Counted from the first letter of the stretch, positions 46,201 through 59,084 are shown. The stretch: DNA of 64,000 nt from Erpobdella octoculata (GCA_963978895.1 OZ022242.1:3305745-3369744); one strand, 5' to 3'. Notes: generated by a model not told the origin, from the sequence alone. A program made the numbers and translations.

Positions 46201-46860
46201 TCGCAGCCGATGATGATCCTCTGAATTTTGTGCTTGATTCCCCCGCTATCCCTGAGGGTTCGGACGTTGTAGGTTCCGATTTTGAAATCCCGTTTACCTT
46301 TCCTAGATGCTTTATGTCGCCAGACGATGTCATCAGCAGTGTGACTTCGGGTTATCCCGCTTTCATCACACTCCGTCATTAAAGAGTTTTGTCGTCTGGA
46401 GACGTCAGCTGGGTTGCCCGGAATGGGTACTTCAGAAATTGTTTTCGTAGCAGAATAAATTCCTGGCAATTAGGTTGCTAGCCTTAGGAACCAGAGGTTT
46501 GAAATCGAGGTTATCCTTCCCCTAGATGGGCTGCCCTCCCGGGTTAACGAACCCCATCTGTCCATTGGTTTGAAATCAGGGTTTTCCTTCCCCTAGATGG
46601 GCTGCCCTCCCGGACTAACGAACCCCATCTGTCCGAAGCTTCTGGTTTTTAGGCGCCAGAGATTCGCCTTCGCCCCTTCTCCTGTTAGTAAAAGCAGTTC
46701 CGCCAACGAGCAGGCCAGGAGCTGGACTTGGTTATCAGAGGCTGTATGAGACGCATGCCGTTGGGAGTATTTTATAGGCAACTGGGAGCTTATCCCCAGT
46801 ACCCACTCCTGGCAATGATAACCTTGGAACATTATTATATTGATGTTAGCAATCAAAAAG
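43255..46860 (-). mobile_element. RTE-clade LINE, near full length
   Basis: On the - strand: a 5' UTR (46470 to about 46860) with a directly repeated segment (46501-46571 and 46572-46633, sharing TAGATGGGCTGCCCTCCCGG), one long ORF, and a very short 3' end closing in (GATGAT)n at 43259-43276. The (GAT)n tail directly after the stop is typical of RTE elements. Confidence 0.85.
43272..46379 (-). CDS. RTE LINE ORF: endonuclease plus reverse transcriptase
   Basis: About 1035 residues from the first in-frame ATG (46379; MTECDESG). The frame is open without an ATG back to 46469. An apurinic-like endonuclease leads: GTYNVRTL, LVALQEHRL, SAYAPTES, AAGDFNARIG and GSDHRFVSAKI are all present with their catalytic residues. 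The reverse transcriptase follows: NRAPGLDYALTAEVLKKGG, VPKKGNLQLMTNYRGISLM, NQAGFRIGRSCVQQI, FIDFKKAFDSIDRDM, TGVLQGDVLAPFLF and the active site LDFADDIALL. The C-terminal part has the RTE-type TGHCLRMN..., RRGRPRMSYLDQM block. There are no stops or frameshifts, so this copy may be mobilisation-competent. It is antisense to the host receptor gene. Confidence 0.9.
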   Translation of the reverse strand: MTECDESGITRSHTADDIVWRHKASRKGKRDFKIGTYNVRTLRDSGGIKHKIQRIIIGCEEYGVDLVALQEHRLQTDCEGIQFDTPKPGWTLACSDASSTAECHGVAMLYSQRVAAMVTSLEKISDRIMVMHLGGNPRLSIISAYAPTESDKNEGLKDEFYDDLEKLIISIPPHTVVLAAGDFNARIGNTSRPVHPRIVGGYCYHELTNNNGQRLIDLCESAGMRPAHGRFQHQRRHLYTYTDPRAEKYQLDHILIRAKWYSSLTDCRAFNSIDVGSDHRFVSAKIRIRLRVTKSRKLRRDVFNTCRLDEALVQRSFDLELRNRFEALFDDLRISNHLEEIDKRAECLDKALVETCEKVLGKRRTKGRSHWVGEQTIHLQRKQDRAKERYMRTSTVEDKRIWKGLREQVNESLIMDERTYLETQLSDLEAAASRNQHDEVWKIIDRIGGGDKKHPVRVRKLDGKPPTSREDGLNEWRTYFNNLLNNKSKFTSSAYHPVPSNDNNEISTSNFSLREVNEAIKHLKSNRAPGLDYALTAEVLKKGGNFIREQIYFICNLVFDNLHAPSTWTSNIIVTVPKKGNLQLMTNYRGISLMSIAAKVYNLMLLNRIRTPIDKLLRKNQAGFRIGRSCVQQINILRRIMDGAYSQNIPLFVTFIDFKKAFDSIDRDMMFAILRHYGIPNKIVSAIKVLYENSSSQVFVEGELSEPFSITTGVLQGDVLAPFLFVIVIDYVMRRAEHGFGYLTHRRNGSRQAERRINDLDFADDIALLENSIEGAQRQLNALNEESKKVGLEVNTMKTVQMRLNIPEDFNAPHLTIDGEKVEVVQDFKYLGSHMNSDVKDIEARIALAWGAFHKLEKILTSRHVGVMLRVRFFNAACVSILLYGCESWLVTKSLSIKLDVFARKCYRRMIGVVQSEDRMTNEDLYDRVQSAPISTLIRHRQMSFTGHCLRMNQDEPANIYMLYTSNVRASNRRGRPRMSYLDQMSTYMGYDRKSITAEDVRREATEAKGEKWKLRYCRLRSGGTNGSGRNVVGR

Positions 46861-46963
46861 ATTAGCGCTAATTATTAAGAGTATTATCACAATTATTCAC
46901 GACATCTCTTTTCTCTTTTATTTCCTCTCTCTCTCACTCGTTCTCTTTATTCGGTTTTAAGAA

Positions 46964-47594
<631 letters not shown>

Positions 47595-48169
47595 GGATCG
47601 AATCGTTAAAACAATAAAGAAGTGCTTGTTGACACGGAAATATAACTTTAACGTCCTCTTTTTATATCTTTCGATTTTGCTTTTAAGATTTTAATAAAAA
47701 TAATTTCAAGCAATTAAGCTTTGTGCGGATATAAAAAATTGAATGAGGAAAACCAATGGAGACATGAATCGAATTGTTGCTTATATTGCCCGGGGTGTGC
47801 AGACCAAACACCACCCCCTCTCCCCAAAAAATTACCGGGGGGGTGGGACAAAAGAAAAAAGAGAGTATTTGTCTGAAAACCCCGGGCGATGTCGGACAAC
47901 CCTGTTAATTTTTATTATTTAAATATTTCTTGGCAACTAAAAGCCAAATTTCGAAATCAACACGTATACTTGTATACAGTGCGTGTATATATTTGCGTGT
48001 TTTCAGTGTGCGTGTGGCATGGCGAGAGAAATTTCTTTTTAGATCCACGTGCGAAGGAAAAAAGGAGGCAATTAAATAGGAATTTAAACTACATAAACAA
48101 GGAAGATTTGTTTTCCCAGTTTAGGTAACCTTTTGATATTTTCTTTCCGGAACCGCTAAGCAGAAGAGT
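47595..48169. other. Noncoding intronic stretch
   Basis: Includes a C/G-rich patch near 47800-47850. No gene recognised. Confidence 0.5.
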
Positions 48170-48186
48170 GGAAGTGATGATGATGG

Positions 48187-48263
<77 letters not shown>

Positions 48264-48492
48264 GTGATGGTGATGGTGATGGTGATGGTGATGGTGATGG
48301 TGATGGTGATGGTGATGGTGATGGTGATGGTGATGGTGATGGTGATGGTGATGGTGATGGTGATGGTGATGGTGATGGTGATGGTGATGGTGATGGTGAT
48401 GGTGATGGTGATGGTGATGGTGATGGTGATGGTGATGGTGATGGTGATGGTGATGGTGATGGTGATGGTGATGATGATGATGATGATGATGA
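48170..48492. repeat. (GAT)n and (GGTGAT)n microsatellite
   Basis: A trinucleotide run that changes to a homogeneous hexanucleotide GGTGAT array (about 48260-48470) and back. Open on both strands in several frames as an artefact. Confidence 0.95.
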
Positions 48493-48927
48493 TTGTAGTG
48501 GATGATAATAATACCAAACAATAACGATTTTTACAACAACAATTTAAACGGATTTAAAATTCTCCTTTTTCTTGTTTCCTACAAGTTTTTAATAAAAAAA
48601 GAAAAAGAAAAGTTCACAGAAAACGATGCGGAAACAGTACAAATCAGTCAACGATTTACAAATCAGTAAACAAACGAGCCTCTTTTATTGTTTTTTATCT
48701 TTCAGTTTAAAAAATTATAAAGTTAATTATTATTCAATTTGTCAGCTAAATAATATGCGCAAACATTACATATTTTAATAAGTAATTAAAAGAAATTCGC
48801 TTCGTCCATTTTCGTCTGTTTGCAGTTGCATATCAATTACCGATGATGATGACGACGACGATGACGATGGTGGTGTTGGTGGTGGGGGTGGTTTGTGGTG
48901 GTGGTGATGACGATGACGATGACGATA

Positions 48928-48964
<37 letters not shown>

Positions 48965-50561
48965 TGATGATGGCCAAGAGTGCTAAAGAAAATTATATTC
49001 AAAGTAGAAATCATCCTACAAAAAATCTGATTTGTGTGTATTGTTCGTGCATGACTTGAAACGAGGTTCAGTGTTGTCAGAGTAGAACACCGGTGGGTTT
49101 TGTCGGGTCGGGTTCCTGATTTGTCGGGTCGGGTCTTTGATTTGTCGGGTCGGGTCTGAAAAAGATGTCTTATCGGTTGAATCACATCCACAGCATTGTT
49201 TTTGAGCAAAATAAATTACTATAAATATTAAAGTTCAAGTAATTTCGTGGTGTCCTGAGTTGTTCAATCACCTTCCGCTCAAACTGCAAAAGTCGTTTAA
49301 GTAATTTTGCTATTTTAATTTATTTTTTTTAACTTTCACTTGTCCAGATGTCCGCGGACGTTTTGAAGTTCGGAAGATTTTTTCCCAATCAATTGTTTTA
49401 ATCTAGTTATTATAATGATTGTTGAGTATAGTTTCTGATTCTATGATTCGAGGTATACGTGCCTGACAGACTGTAAGCCATCTTAAAAGATAGGCTCATC
49501 CTATATACTATTCTATATATATGGTAACTACAAACATTTTGTTTACTATTCACTGGGGTAATAATTTAACGAAGGGATGTCGCTATGAATATTTTTTAGC
49601 TATCTTTAAAGCCTGTTTTTAAATTTTTTAAAATAACTATCACTTGTTTATGTTCCACAGTTGTTTGAAAGTTTTAAACAAACATTTCTAAACATTATTC
49701 ATAATTGTTTTTAGTTTTTTAAGCACGGATGCAAAGAGTAAAGCCAGTCCTATGCTTGATTGTCAATCAAATTTATCTTTTTGTTGAAATTTTTAAAAAT
49801 TAAATAATTTTTTATAGAAATAAATATTTTAGTCAATAAATAAATATAAAACTTTAAAATAAAAATTTTTCACAAAATAACTGATGTATTAGTTCTGTAA
49901 ATTTTCAAGTTAGCGTTTTATAATTTAATTGATAAATCAGCCAATGACAATTAGACCAAAAAAATGTTTTTCAAAAGAAAAAGTAAACAAAAACAATCAA
50001 TTCCGAGAGCTCATTGGCTGGCATTCCATCACGTGCCTCATTAGCGAGCCATTGAGAATCATTTCTTTTAAATTGTTCCATGCTTGAAAGACTCGTCCGG
50101 GTTTTGAACCTGCGTGCGCTGGAGTGGAGTGCAGTGCAGTCACTAACGCGGCAATTAAGCTCGTTTACGGCTTCAACAAGTGTTGTTAGCGACGTCCTTA
50201 TTGGTGCTGTGATTGCCGCTATCACAGCCGCCATTACAGCACCCATCTCGTAGTCGTCATCACAGCCACCATCATAGCCGCCATCAAAGCCGTCATCATA
50301 GCCGCCATCATAGTCGCCATCATGGCCGCCATTACGGCTGACATGAACACCTATTTCCTTAAAAATCTTTTGTCGTCATGTATTTATAATCGTGCGAACC
50401 AACGTCGCTATAAAATTGCTCTCATCATCATCATATTCAATGAATCAATCAATAAGCAACTACTTAATCAATTATTCATTCAATCAACTAGTCACTTATT
50501 CAACCGTTCAATCAATCAATCAATCAGCCAATCAACTTCACGTAAATCGTAACTTTTTCAG
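48493..50561. other. Last part of the giant intron; no gene seen
   Basis: Holds (GATGAC)n at 48840-48972, three copies of GTCGGGTCGGGT at 49099-49158 and a minisatellite of AGCCGCCATCATAGCCG-like units at 50222-50340. No exon was recognised before the acceptor at 50561. Confidence 0.5.
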
Positions 50562-50782
50562 ATTGAAGCACGTAAGAAGGTTGCCAAACTGGTTCTTCTG
50601 TTCGTGGCCGTGTTTGCAGTTTGTTGGCTGCCGATATACACGTACTTCTTGTGGTTCTACCACGGCACCGGACAGTACAACGACTTCTGGCACGTCTTTA
50701 AAATCGTTGGCTTCTGCTTGTCCTTCACCAACAGCTGCGTCAATCCTCTGGCACTGTATTTTCTCAGTAAACAGTACCGAAA
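50562..50782 (+). CDS. Peptide GPCR exon: TM6 and TM7
   Basis: An exon of 221 bases between TTTTTCAG and AA|GTAAGT. The translation starts IEARKKVAK (end of ICL3), then TM6 (LVLLFVAVFAVCWLPIYTYF, with the class A CWLP motif). A short third extracellular loop (HGTGQYND) and TM7 (FWHVFKIVGFCLSFTNSC, VNPLALYF) follow; NPLALY is the NPxxY-type motif in the NPxxxY form found in bombesin-like receptors. It ends SKQYRK with the last codon split 2+1 across the next intron. FWHV-KIVGFCLSF-NSC-NP is particularly like insect CCHamide receptors and related lophotrochozoan GGNG/EP receptors, as remembered. Endothelin/GPR37-like relatives are less likely. Confidence 0.92.
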
Positions 50783-51189
50783 GTAAGTGGTTGTAAAAAT
50801 TTCATTTGTGTTGTTGCTTGATATATTGAACCCAAAAAGAATGTAAAAAACTCAAGTTTCAGAAACCTTTATTCATAAGTGTACATCGAAGTTCGGTTTT
50901 ATGGTTTATACTGTTTTCATATAATAATTCTAACGATCCAGGCAAACCATCCATTTATTTTCCACTTGGTATTTTCTCTATGCTTGAACTGTTTGCTCCA
51001 TCAACAAACTTCTCTCTCATCTCAGCCAAACCAATTTCATCAAATCTGCCTTGAGTAAGAAAAAACAAAACCAATAAATTCCTCTCGGTTTTCAATAGTT
51101 TGTGTTTTTTTGGAAGATTTTTTGACAACCACATTGGATGGGTATCGCATTATTCGCAACCCGGAATGAAACACTTTGTACATCTAAGA

Positions 51190-51932
51190 CAGCGGTTGTC
51201 AACCTGTGGGTCGCGTCACCCCGACGGAGGTCGCCTGACGATTTTACAAGGGTCGCTCAGGACTTTCAAAAATTTGATTGTTTTTTTTTCTTTTAACAGG
51301 TTTTTTTAAACTTAAAACTTACCTGCATTGTTCAATTAACTACCATATACAATAGTACTAGTCTATGTCTTTTCCCACAGCATAGATTTTTGTGAAACCG
51401 GCTTTTCTAGCTTATAAGTTATCAAGTCTAAATACACGAGTAGACTTAATGCTGATTTTTGTTTTTCTCTTGCAAAGACTGTTCCCAGAATGTATGATCC
51501 CGTGAGAATGAAGCAAGCACAGCCTCCTTCTCACTGAAAATTTAGCAATTTGATTTTGGAACTGCAACGTTCAAATTTATAATTAAAAATTATAAATTGT
51601 AAAAAAAAATATTGTTGGGAAAATTCTGTTTTATTTTTTTAATAATAATTTAAGTTATAATTATTATATACAATTTCTAATTAAAAATACACGACGCCTA
51701 GAAATAATATTCTAAAATTCTAAAATCCAAATTGTCTTTTAAAAAGCTAAGATATATTGAAGGAGTATAACTGTTAAGTTTAAGTGCAACAGTAATTGTT
51801 GTAACAATGCAGTGAGCCAGAGTGAATGATGAACAACCTACATATTTTTATTATTTTTATTGTTGGGGTCGCCACACCATGGCAGATTTTATCAAAAGGG
51901 TCGTGGTCCTAAAGAGTAGTTGAGAACCGCTA
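51190..51932. mobile_element. Non-autonomous hAT (Charlie-type ends) element
   Basis: The left end CAGCGGTTGTCAACCTGTGG matches the well-known hAT/Charlie 'CAGCGGTTCTCAACC' start. The right end GTTGAGAACCGCTA is its inverted partner with the last base changed. Flanking 8-mers ATCTAAGA and ATCAAAAT agree at 5 of 8 positions, a degraded target duplication at best. No transposase. Confidence 0.75.
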
Positions 51933-51995
51933 ATCAAAATCAAGTTAAACAAACACTTTAGTGACAGAGTTTAGCATTGGTTTTTTTAATAACCT

Positions 51996-52285
51996 CATAT
52001 AAACTTCACCGCCAGTCTTGCTTGCTTATTTGCCTGCTTGCTGGAATGTTGGAAAACCTTGAAAGTGAAAATTAGTTAACTTATATAGGCTCGCTCCTCA
52101 TTCTATTAAAGTTTTAAATTAAAAAAAACAAATGTAATTAAAAGTAATAATTATCTATGTTTTGAAACAAAAACAAAACAAATCAAATACAATTATTTTA
52201 ATTTTTACGTATATAAATTAGAAAAAATGTCGTTTAAAAAGAATAGCAATAAATGAAAAGCCTGCAAATCCTAAGATATAAGGGA
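51996..52285 (-). mobile_element. MITE-like dispersed repeat, copy d (inverted)
   Basis: Reverse complement of the family: left AACCTCATATAAACTTCACC with GCTTGCTTATTTGCCTGCTTG. Internal taggctcgctcct and ttatctatgttttgaaac mirror 34900-34990. Right end CTAAGATATAAGGGATTTG. Confidence 0.55.
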
Positions 52286-52304
52286 TTTGTGAAATAACCT
52301 AGGA

Positions 52305-52480
52305 AATATGGATGGATGGATGGATGGATGGACGGGTGGACGGATGGACGATGGACGGATGGACGGATGGACGGATGGATGGATGGATGGACGGATGGAT
52401 GGATGGATGGACGAATGAACCTATGGAGGGACGGACGGATGCATGGATGAGCGGACGGATGGACGAATGGATAAACCGAT
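52305..52480. repeat. (GGAT/GGAC)n microsatellite
   Basis: Degenerate tetranucleotide array. Confidence 0.9.
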
Positions 52481-52714
52481 AAATAGAATGAGTGACTGGA
52501 TATTGCGCATGACTGACTGAATGAACGAGCAAATACGCAAGCGGCATGAAAATCAGACAAATATTTACAGAGGTAAGTGGTTTATGACGCGACCTGGTAG
52601 ATTAAAGTTGCGTGGGAGGAGACGAATAAAAGTGAGTAGGCGTCACGTGACGTGAGATCGGGTGTCATGGCGGTTGTTATGCTAATGAACTTTTGAGAAA
52701 GTTATGAGAAAGTT

Positions 52715-52884
52715 GGGTGGTGGTGGTGGCAAAGCGGTAAAGCGTTCGCCTGTCGGCTTATATAGTTCGTCGGTTCGAATCTCACCGGCGTTACCATCGT
52801 AGCTCCCCTAAGCAAAGCAAGGAGTTTACACGCATAGTTCAGCTTGAGTGTCTCGCGGAATTAACTAACTCTTTTAAAAAAAAA
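52715..52884 (+). mobile_element. tRNA-derived SINE, copy 2
   Basis: A box TGGCAAAGCGGT (52727-52738), B box GGTTCGAATCT (52772-52782), then the same body as copy 1 (ttaccatcgtagctcccc, gtgtctcgcgg) and a poly(A) tail at about 52875-52884. Copies 1 and 2 lie in different introns and opposite orientations, confirming a mobile family. Confidence 0.85.
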
Positions 52885-53042
52885 CCTAAAAAAATTACAC
52901 GTGTAGCAGTAAAATATAAATTTGCTATTGAAATCATTAAACAATTAATTTGTGTAATTACACAAAGACGATCAATCAATCAATCACCAAATCAATCAAT
53001 CTAATCTGTTGATAACAATAAGCTGTTCTTCTTGTCTCGCAG

Positions 53043-53493
53043 GTACTACCAGCGCTACTTCTACTTCTTCTGCCGCTGCTGCAAGCCGCCGAAGCACGGC
53101 AGCAGGTCGACGAAACGCGACGACGACGACGACTACGGCGACTACGAGAACGACCCGTCGAACGCCAACAAGATCAGAATGTCCAGACTTATAAATAGCT
53201 CTTCCAGGGGGAAAGCCCACAGCGTGAAAAACCCCAAGATGTCCGTTGTAAGGCCGGCCGGCGAATCGGTAGCAGGTGGGCGTGGTGAGGGGCATAAGAT
53301 TCGGATGAGAGGGGGTGACAGTGGAGCTGCCGGAGAAGATCGCAACCGGGGTCGGAATGTCTTCAATCGACTGCGTCGCTATGGCGATTGGTCGAAGAGA
53401 CGCCAGAGCAGGGATACGTCGGTTTCCATGACGCCCGTCGGCGTGACGCTGGGCACGAGTGTCAGTCAGACTACAACAGCCGTTTGCTGTTGA
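53043..53493 (+). CDS. Peptide GPCR terminal exon: cytoplasmic tail
   Basis: Completes the Lys codon split across the intron (AA|G), giving QYRK-YYQRYFYFFCRCC, the start of helix 8 and a Cys cluster likely to be palmitoylated. A ~140-residue cytoplasmic tail follows: a DDDDD acidic patch, basic and Ser-rich stretches that could be phosphorylated for arrestin binding, a Gly/Arg-rich segment (about 53260-53370), and the end VSQTTTAVCC before TGA at 53491-53493. The tail is not recognisable beyond helix 8, as is normal for this family. The 3' UTR follows. Confidence 0.88.
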
Positions 53494-53783
53494 TGTCGAT
53501 GGCGCCGTGCCGGTTGCAATGGCCAGTTAGCTGTACAGCATCAGCCACTACAGTTATTGGTTGATACTGAGTGACAAGGAAGATGTATTAAGATTGAGGC
53601 TGATGATGATGATGATGACGACGACGACGAGGACGACGACGACGACGACGACGATGATGATGATGATGACGTCGACGATGTAAGACAGACACCCTGAAGC
53701 GTTCGAGAGAATGGGAAAATAATTTTGTCAAATTGTTCTTTTAATAATTGAGAAGAGCGTCTGTGCACTGGCAAAAGAATAAA
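53494..53783 (+). other. GPCR 3' UTR with (GAC/GAT)n tract and poly(A) signal
   Basis: A (GATGAC)-type trinucleotide array lies at 53603-53672, and the first AATAAA after the stop is at 53778-53783. The extent of the UTR is inferred from this signal. Confidence 0.5.
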
Positions 53784-54254
53784 TAAGTATTTTGTGTCCG
53801 TGTACGTGTGTATGTGAGAGAGAAAACAAAAGAGAAAGATAAGGCGGCTGTACCTATATTAGTGGGCATTTCTCATTCCGGTTATTTACAGAGCTGAGCC
53901 ACCAACTGACCGGCTGACAGACGGATTGTATGACGAAGTTGGAACGAGAGGTGCCTGGTTCGATTCAAGATTATTCCCTTCTTTTCAACTCTTTGAAAAA
54001 TATAACGAACAAAAAACAATAACAACAAGACTAATAAAAAAATACTTTTTTTTCTTTCTAAAAATAGACTAAATAATTTTTTTTTGTTTCCCGTTCGTAT
54101 TTGTGTATGCAAACAATTTCGATTATATTTTTTGTTTTTATTTTACCTTCGGGAGCTTACCACGAAACGTAAATATTGATGTTGTGTCGATTAGTGTAAC
54201 CAATCATTAACGAAGCTATCGTTGTGGATATTGTTGCCGTGTTTGCTGTTGTTT
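53784..54254. other. Noncoding downstream stretch
   Basis: No gene recognised. Confidence 0.45.
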
Positions 54255-54311
54255 ACATACATACATATATATATATATATACATACATACATACATACAT
54301 ACATACATACA

Positions 54312-54390
<79 letters not shown>
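54255..54390. repeat. (TACA)n then (AT)n microsatellite
   Basis: Tetranucleotide run 54275-54340 passing into TA dinucleotides 54340-54390. Confidence 0.95.
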
Positions 54391-54393
<3 letters not shown>

Positions 54394-55105
54394 TTCACGC
54401 ATTTGTTATGTAATTATTTGTTTCTTTAGTATTTTCTATTTTCCCATCTCGTTTCTTTGTTATTGTAACTCGCCTGTGACCGAAGCGATCCGATGTTGAT
54501 CAACTCGGAGAAAATTTCTCGACATTGCTTATTTTATATTAGAAACAATTTAATAGATTTATTTTTAATCATTTTACTTCAATGGTAAGTCTTGCCAACG
54601 CGCACAGTTATTAATCGGCCAATCGTTGTGCTTTTTGTGATCTTGTGCGTTTGTTTGTGCCCGTTCAATTTTTCTTCTTCTCTGTCCTCTATGGAAAGTT
54701 ATGAGATAACGCAGAGTTGGACGTGAGCGTATCTTTAAGGCCACACCTGACCCGACCCGACCCGACCCTTCTGACACCTAACCCGACCCGACTGGATGAA
54801 CCATAAACATATTATTTACTTTCAGACAAGTTTTATAGCTATACAAGAACTCTGTTTGAGTATTTTTAATCTTAAAAAATTTTTTATTTTATCAAATAAT
54901 AAATATAAAGTCAATCAGCTGCATTGTGGCGTTTAGATGCACCGGTTGACTGCCAATGTGCACTGGTCAAAGCTTCTCTGGCCTATCAAATACCATCCAT
55001 CCACTCCCGTGAACATAGCACGTTTTTTTTTGGTTCGTTACTTAACCGTACGAGTACTTCAGATTGCACATGGATTTGATATGATGACGATGATAATGTT
55101 GGTGG
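54391..55105. other. Noncoding downstream stretch
   Basis: Contains CCCGACCCGA repeats at 54748-54790, inverted relative to those at 49099-49158. No gene seen. Confidence 0.45.
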
Positions 55106-55114
55106 CGGTGGTGG

Positions 55115-55171
<57 letters not shown>

Positions 55172-55297
55172 CGATGACGGTGACGGTGACGGTGATGGTG
55201 ATGGTGATGGTGACGGTGACGGTGATGGTGATGATGATGGTGATGGTGATGATGACGACGACGACGACGATGGTGGTGATGATGATGATGATGATGA
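55106..55297. repeat. (GAT/GGT/GAC)n microsatellite
   Basis: Trinucleotide array with hexanucleotide variants. All frames are repeat artefacts. Confidence 0.95.
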
Positions 55298-55865
55298 ATA
55301 TGTGTTGTTCATGTATCTTATATGATGACTTCAGCAAGGGCTAAAACTGGGGAACGTTGGCTGGAACCTCCCTATCCAGCCAAGCCAGCAAAGCTGAATC
55401 TGACATTTAAATGATTTCAAAGCTCAACGCACTTTACAGCTGAACTTGATTGAGATGCCGGCAAATGAATCGGGAATGATGATTAAGTTCATGATGTTAC
55501 TCGATCAAAGGAGACATGACTCATTATGCGATCAACGTTTAACTCGAATTTAAAATATTCATAAAATATTCATAAAATACATTAAAAAGATTTATTAAGT
55601 TATTATTATACAAGAAAAACATTTTTATTGAGCTTTTATAATTTTATTTTATAGATATTAAAATAAATGATAAAATGAATCCTCGTGAAGGTGCTTCTTT
55701 GTCAGCTAGAGAAACTTTAAGCAATTTTTTGCTTGAATTAGAAATGCGTGCTCACAAAAACATCACATACTCTTGAGTCTGTTTGGCGTGACTCGTGCAA
55801 AATCTTCTGTTTGTAATATGAGAAATTGCTGAGTGCTTTATAGATGAGGTCGTCTTGAATTACTA
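55298..55865. other. Noncoding downstream stretch
   Basis: AT-rich, no gene or repeat end recognised. Confidence 0.45.
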
Positions 55866-56163
55866 GGTGAGGCTCGTGATGGCGCTGGTGGTAGTTGTGG
55901 CGGCGCTGGTGGTAGTTGTGGCGGCGCTGGTGGTAGTTGTGGCGGCGCTGGTGGTAGTTGTGGTGGTGCTGGTAGTAGTTGTGGTGGTAGTTGTGGTGGT
56001 AGTTGCGGTGGTGCTGGTGGTAGTTGTGGTGGTGCTGGTGGTAGTTGTGGTGGTGCTGGTGGTAGTTGTAGTGGTGCTGGTGGTGCTGGTGGTAGTTGTG
56101 GTGGTAGTTGCGGTGGTGCTGGTAGTAGTTGTGTAATCGCTGGTGATAGTTGTGGTGGTGGTA
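55866..56163. repeat. GGTGGTAGTTGTGGT-type minisatellite
   Basis: About 300 bp of 15-18-bp units built from GGTGGTAGTTGT and GGCGCTGGT blocks. On the - strand it gives a Thr/Ser-rich open frame with no signal for a real protein. Confidence 0.85.
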
Positions 56164-56652
56164 GTGGTGGGGGTGTTAGCAGTGGTGGTCTTGGTAGTGC
56201 TGCTGTTAAAAGTGGTAGTGTTGGAGATTCTGGCTGCAGATAAAGTAGTAGAGGTAGAAAAATAATAGTTGAAGAGAGGTGTAGTTTCATTGGTAAAAAA
56301 GCAGTAATAGTAATGATATCCGTTGTGGATACGAATAAAAATAGCATTGTCCGAAGTATCTAGTCTATTAGCTGCAGGAGAAGCAGCTGTAGGCAAAGGT
56401 GATTCCGGACTTCCATATAAGGGTGGGCAACAAAAGAGCTGCTATATGGTGATGACGCAATCATAGGCGTGGTTGCTATAGAGATAAAATACCTACAATG
56501 GGTCAAACGTACAAAGAAAGGTTGATGTTAACACATTCCATCACACGTACGCACGCTCGTGTAAACACACATACACAGACAAACACACGAGCGGAAAAAA
56601 ATATTTGCATTTGAGAGAGAGAGAACAAGAGGTAATCAGATGTTACTTCTTA

Positions 56653-56748
<96 letters not shown>

Positions 56749-57875
56749 CTTACGAGATCTGCGTTGTATTCATTCTCCGGCTACAAGAACAACAACAACA
56801 ACACAGAAATCCAACAAACACAGTGTGTGTACAGTTCTGGGTTAGATAACTGATAGAATTGTAAAGAAGAATAGCAAAAGTAAAAAAAATAACAAGATAT
56901 GGATATTTGTGGAAATGATAGAGAGGAGATGCACTACGGTTATAGAACGTAAGTAACACTGACTCACTGGTAGTTGTCCAGTAAGCTGGAATGAAATGTC
57001 GAAACGTACAAATGAAGAAGAATATTTAAATAATAAATGTGTTGGTTTTTAACGGTTGAAGCCGGGAACAGTCAGTCTGTTTCTTTACATGTTTCTCGGC
57101 ACCTTTATTGAAAATTTCAAGTTTCATCAGCGAGACCCGTTATTACTTCACTTTAGAATTATTGCCCAGAAATATAGAATGGGATAGAACCCTTAGATTA
57201 TGACTCACAATGGACTCTCGTTTGAAATCAAATCAACTCTAAAACAATGAATACAAAAGAAATGAAATCCATTTCAAATCAAAGTTTAATTCTAAAACTT
57301 CAAATATCTCATCGTTTTCTATTTTTTCCAAACCAGGAAATACGATGATAGCAATCAGGCGAAATTCTCCAGACCAGTTTTCTTTTCACTCTTCCATGAT
57401 GTGGAAGTAGATGGAAGTAGGGAATGTACGGCTCCTCTAATCTATGTTCTATTTAAAATAAATAATATTTCCCCCATGATAATACAAGATATTTAAAAGA
57501 AAAACTATAGCGCAAGTTCTAATTATCTTCCACCCGGATTCTGTCCAACTTTAGATTTTAAATCAACAAAACTTGGAAGATTAAAAATATAAAATTTACT
57601 ATCAGCTTTACAATAGGTTACGATAGGTTAATACAAAATGGAGTTCGGACAAGATAGCATTTAGCCAATAGAAAATCAATAAACTCGCAAATGACGTGCA
57701 TTTGTAAATCAAACGGGAATTTCGGTTTTCTCGCATTTTATTTTGTTTATTTTCTTTTTGAAAAACAAAACCTTCAAATTTATTTTAAATATGCAGGTTT
57801 TACGTGATGGCGACGACCTAGTACAAAATCTGTCACAACTATAACTATAACTCGAAATTTTTAATTTAATTATAA
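56164..57875. other. Noncoding stretch with (TC)n microsatellite
   Basis: (TC)n at 56657-56746. The remainder is AT-rich with no recognised gene. There is low-level triplet repetition at 56164-56240. Confidence 0.5.
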
Positions 57876-58720
<845 letters not shown>

Positions 58721-58868
58721 TTATTTATAAATTAACCAAACAAGACTTCTAGGTAGGTTCTATCATGTTTGTTTTCTTACGTTTGTCTCGGCAATGATTT
58801 ACAATAAACAGGCGGTTATGCCCAGAAAAATCGATATTAAACTGCCACAGTCCGTAAATTATTTCCTT

Positions 58869-59035
58869 ATAGAATAATACTCTATTATTCTATTATTCTA
58901 TTATAATATTCTGTTATAGAATAATGCTCTATTATTCTATTATTCTATTATAATATTCTGTTATAGAATAATACTCTATTATTCTATTATTCTATTATAA
59001 TATTCTGTTATAGAATAATACTCTATTATTCTATA
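58869..59035. repeat. 47-bp tandem repeat, about 3.5 units
   Basis: The unit begins TAGAATAATACTCTATTATT and is repeated at 47-bp spacing. Each unit contains the near-palindrome AATA..TATT pairs. Confidence 0.85.
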
Positions 59036-59084
59036 TTGAGAAAATAATAAATAAGCTTTGAATTTTAATTTTAAACAAGTAAAC

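Larger units (their letters stand above)
50783..53042 (+). other. GPCR intron, 2.26 kb
   Basis: GTAAGT at 50783 to a pyrimidine-rich acceptor (tgttcttcttgtctcgcag) at 53042. Contains a hAT relic, a MITE-like repeat, a GGAT microsatellite and a SINE. Confidence 0.85.

Noticed and set aside
55838..56396. Thr-rich or Pro/Leu-rich secreted-like protein on the - strand
   Set aside because: The body is a minisatellite, open in more than one frame. The non-repeat N-terminal part has no recognisable features or start context.
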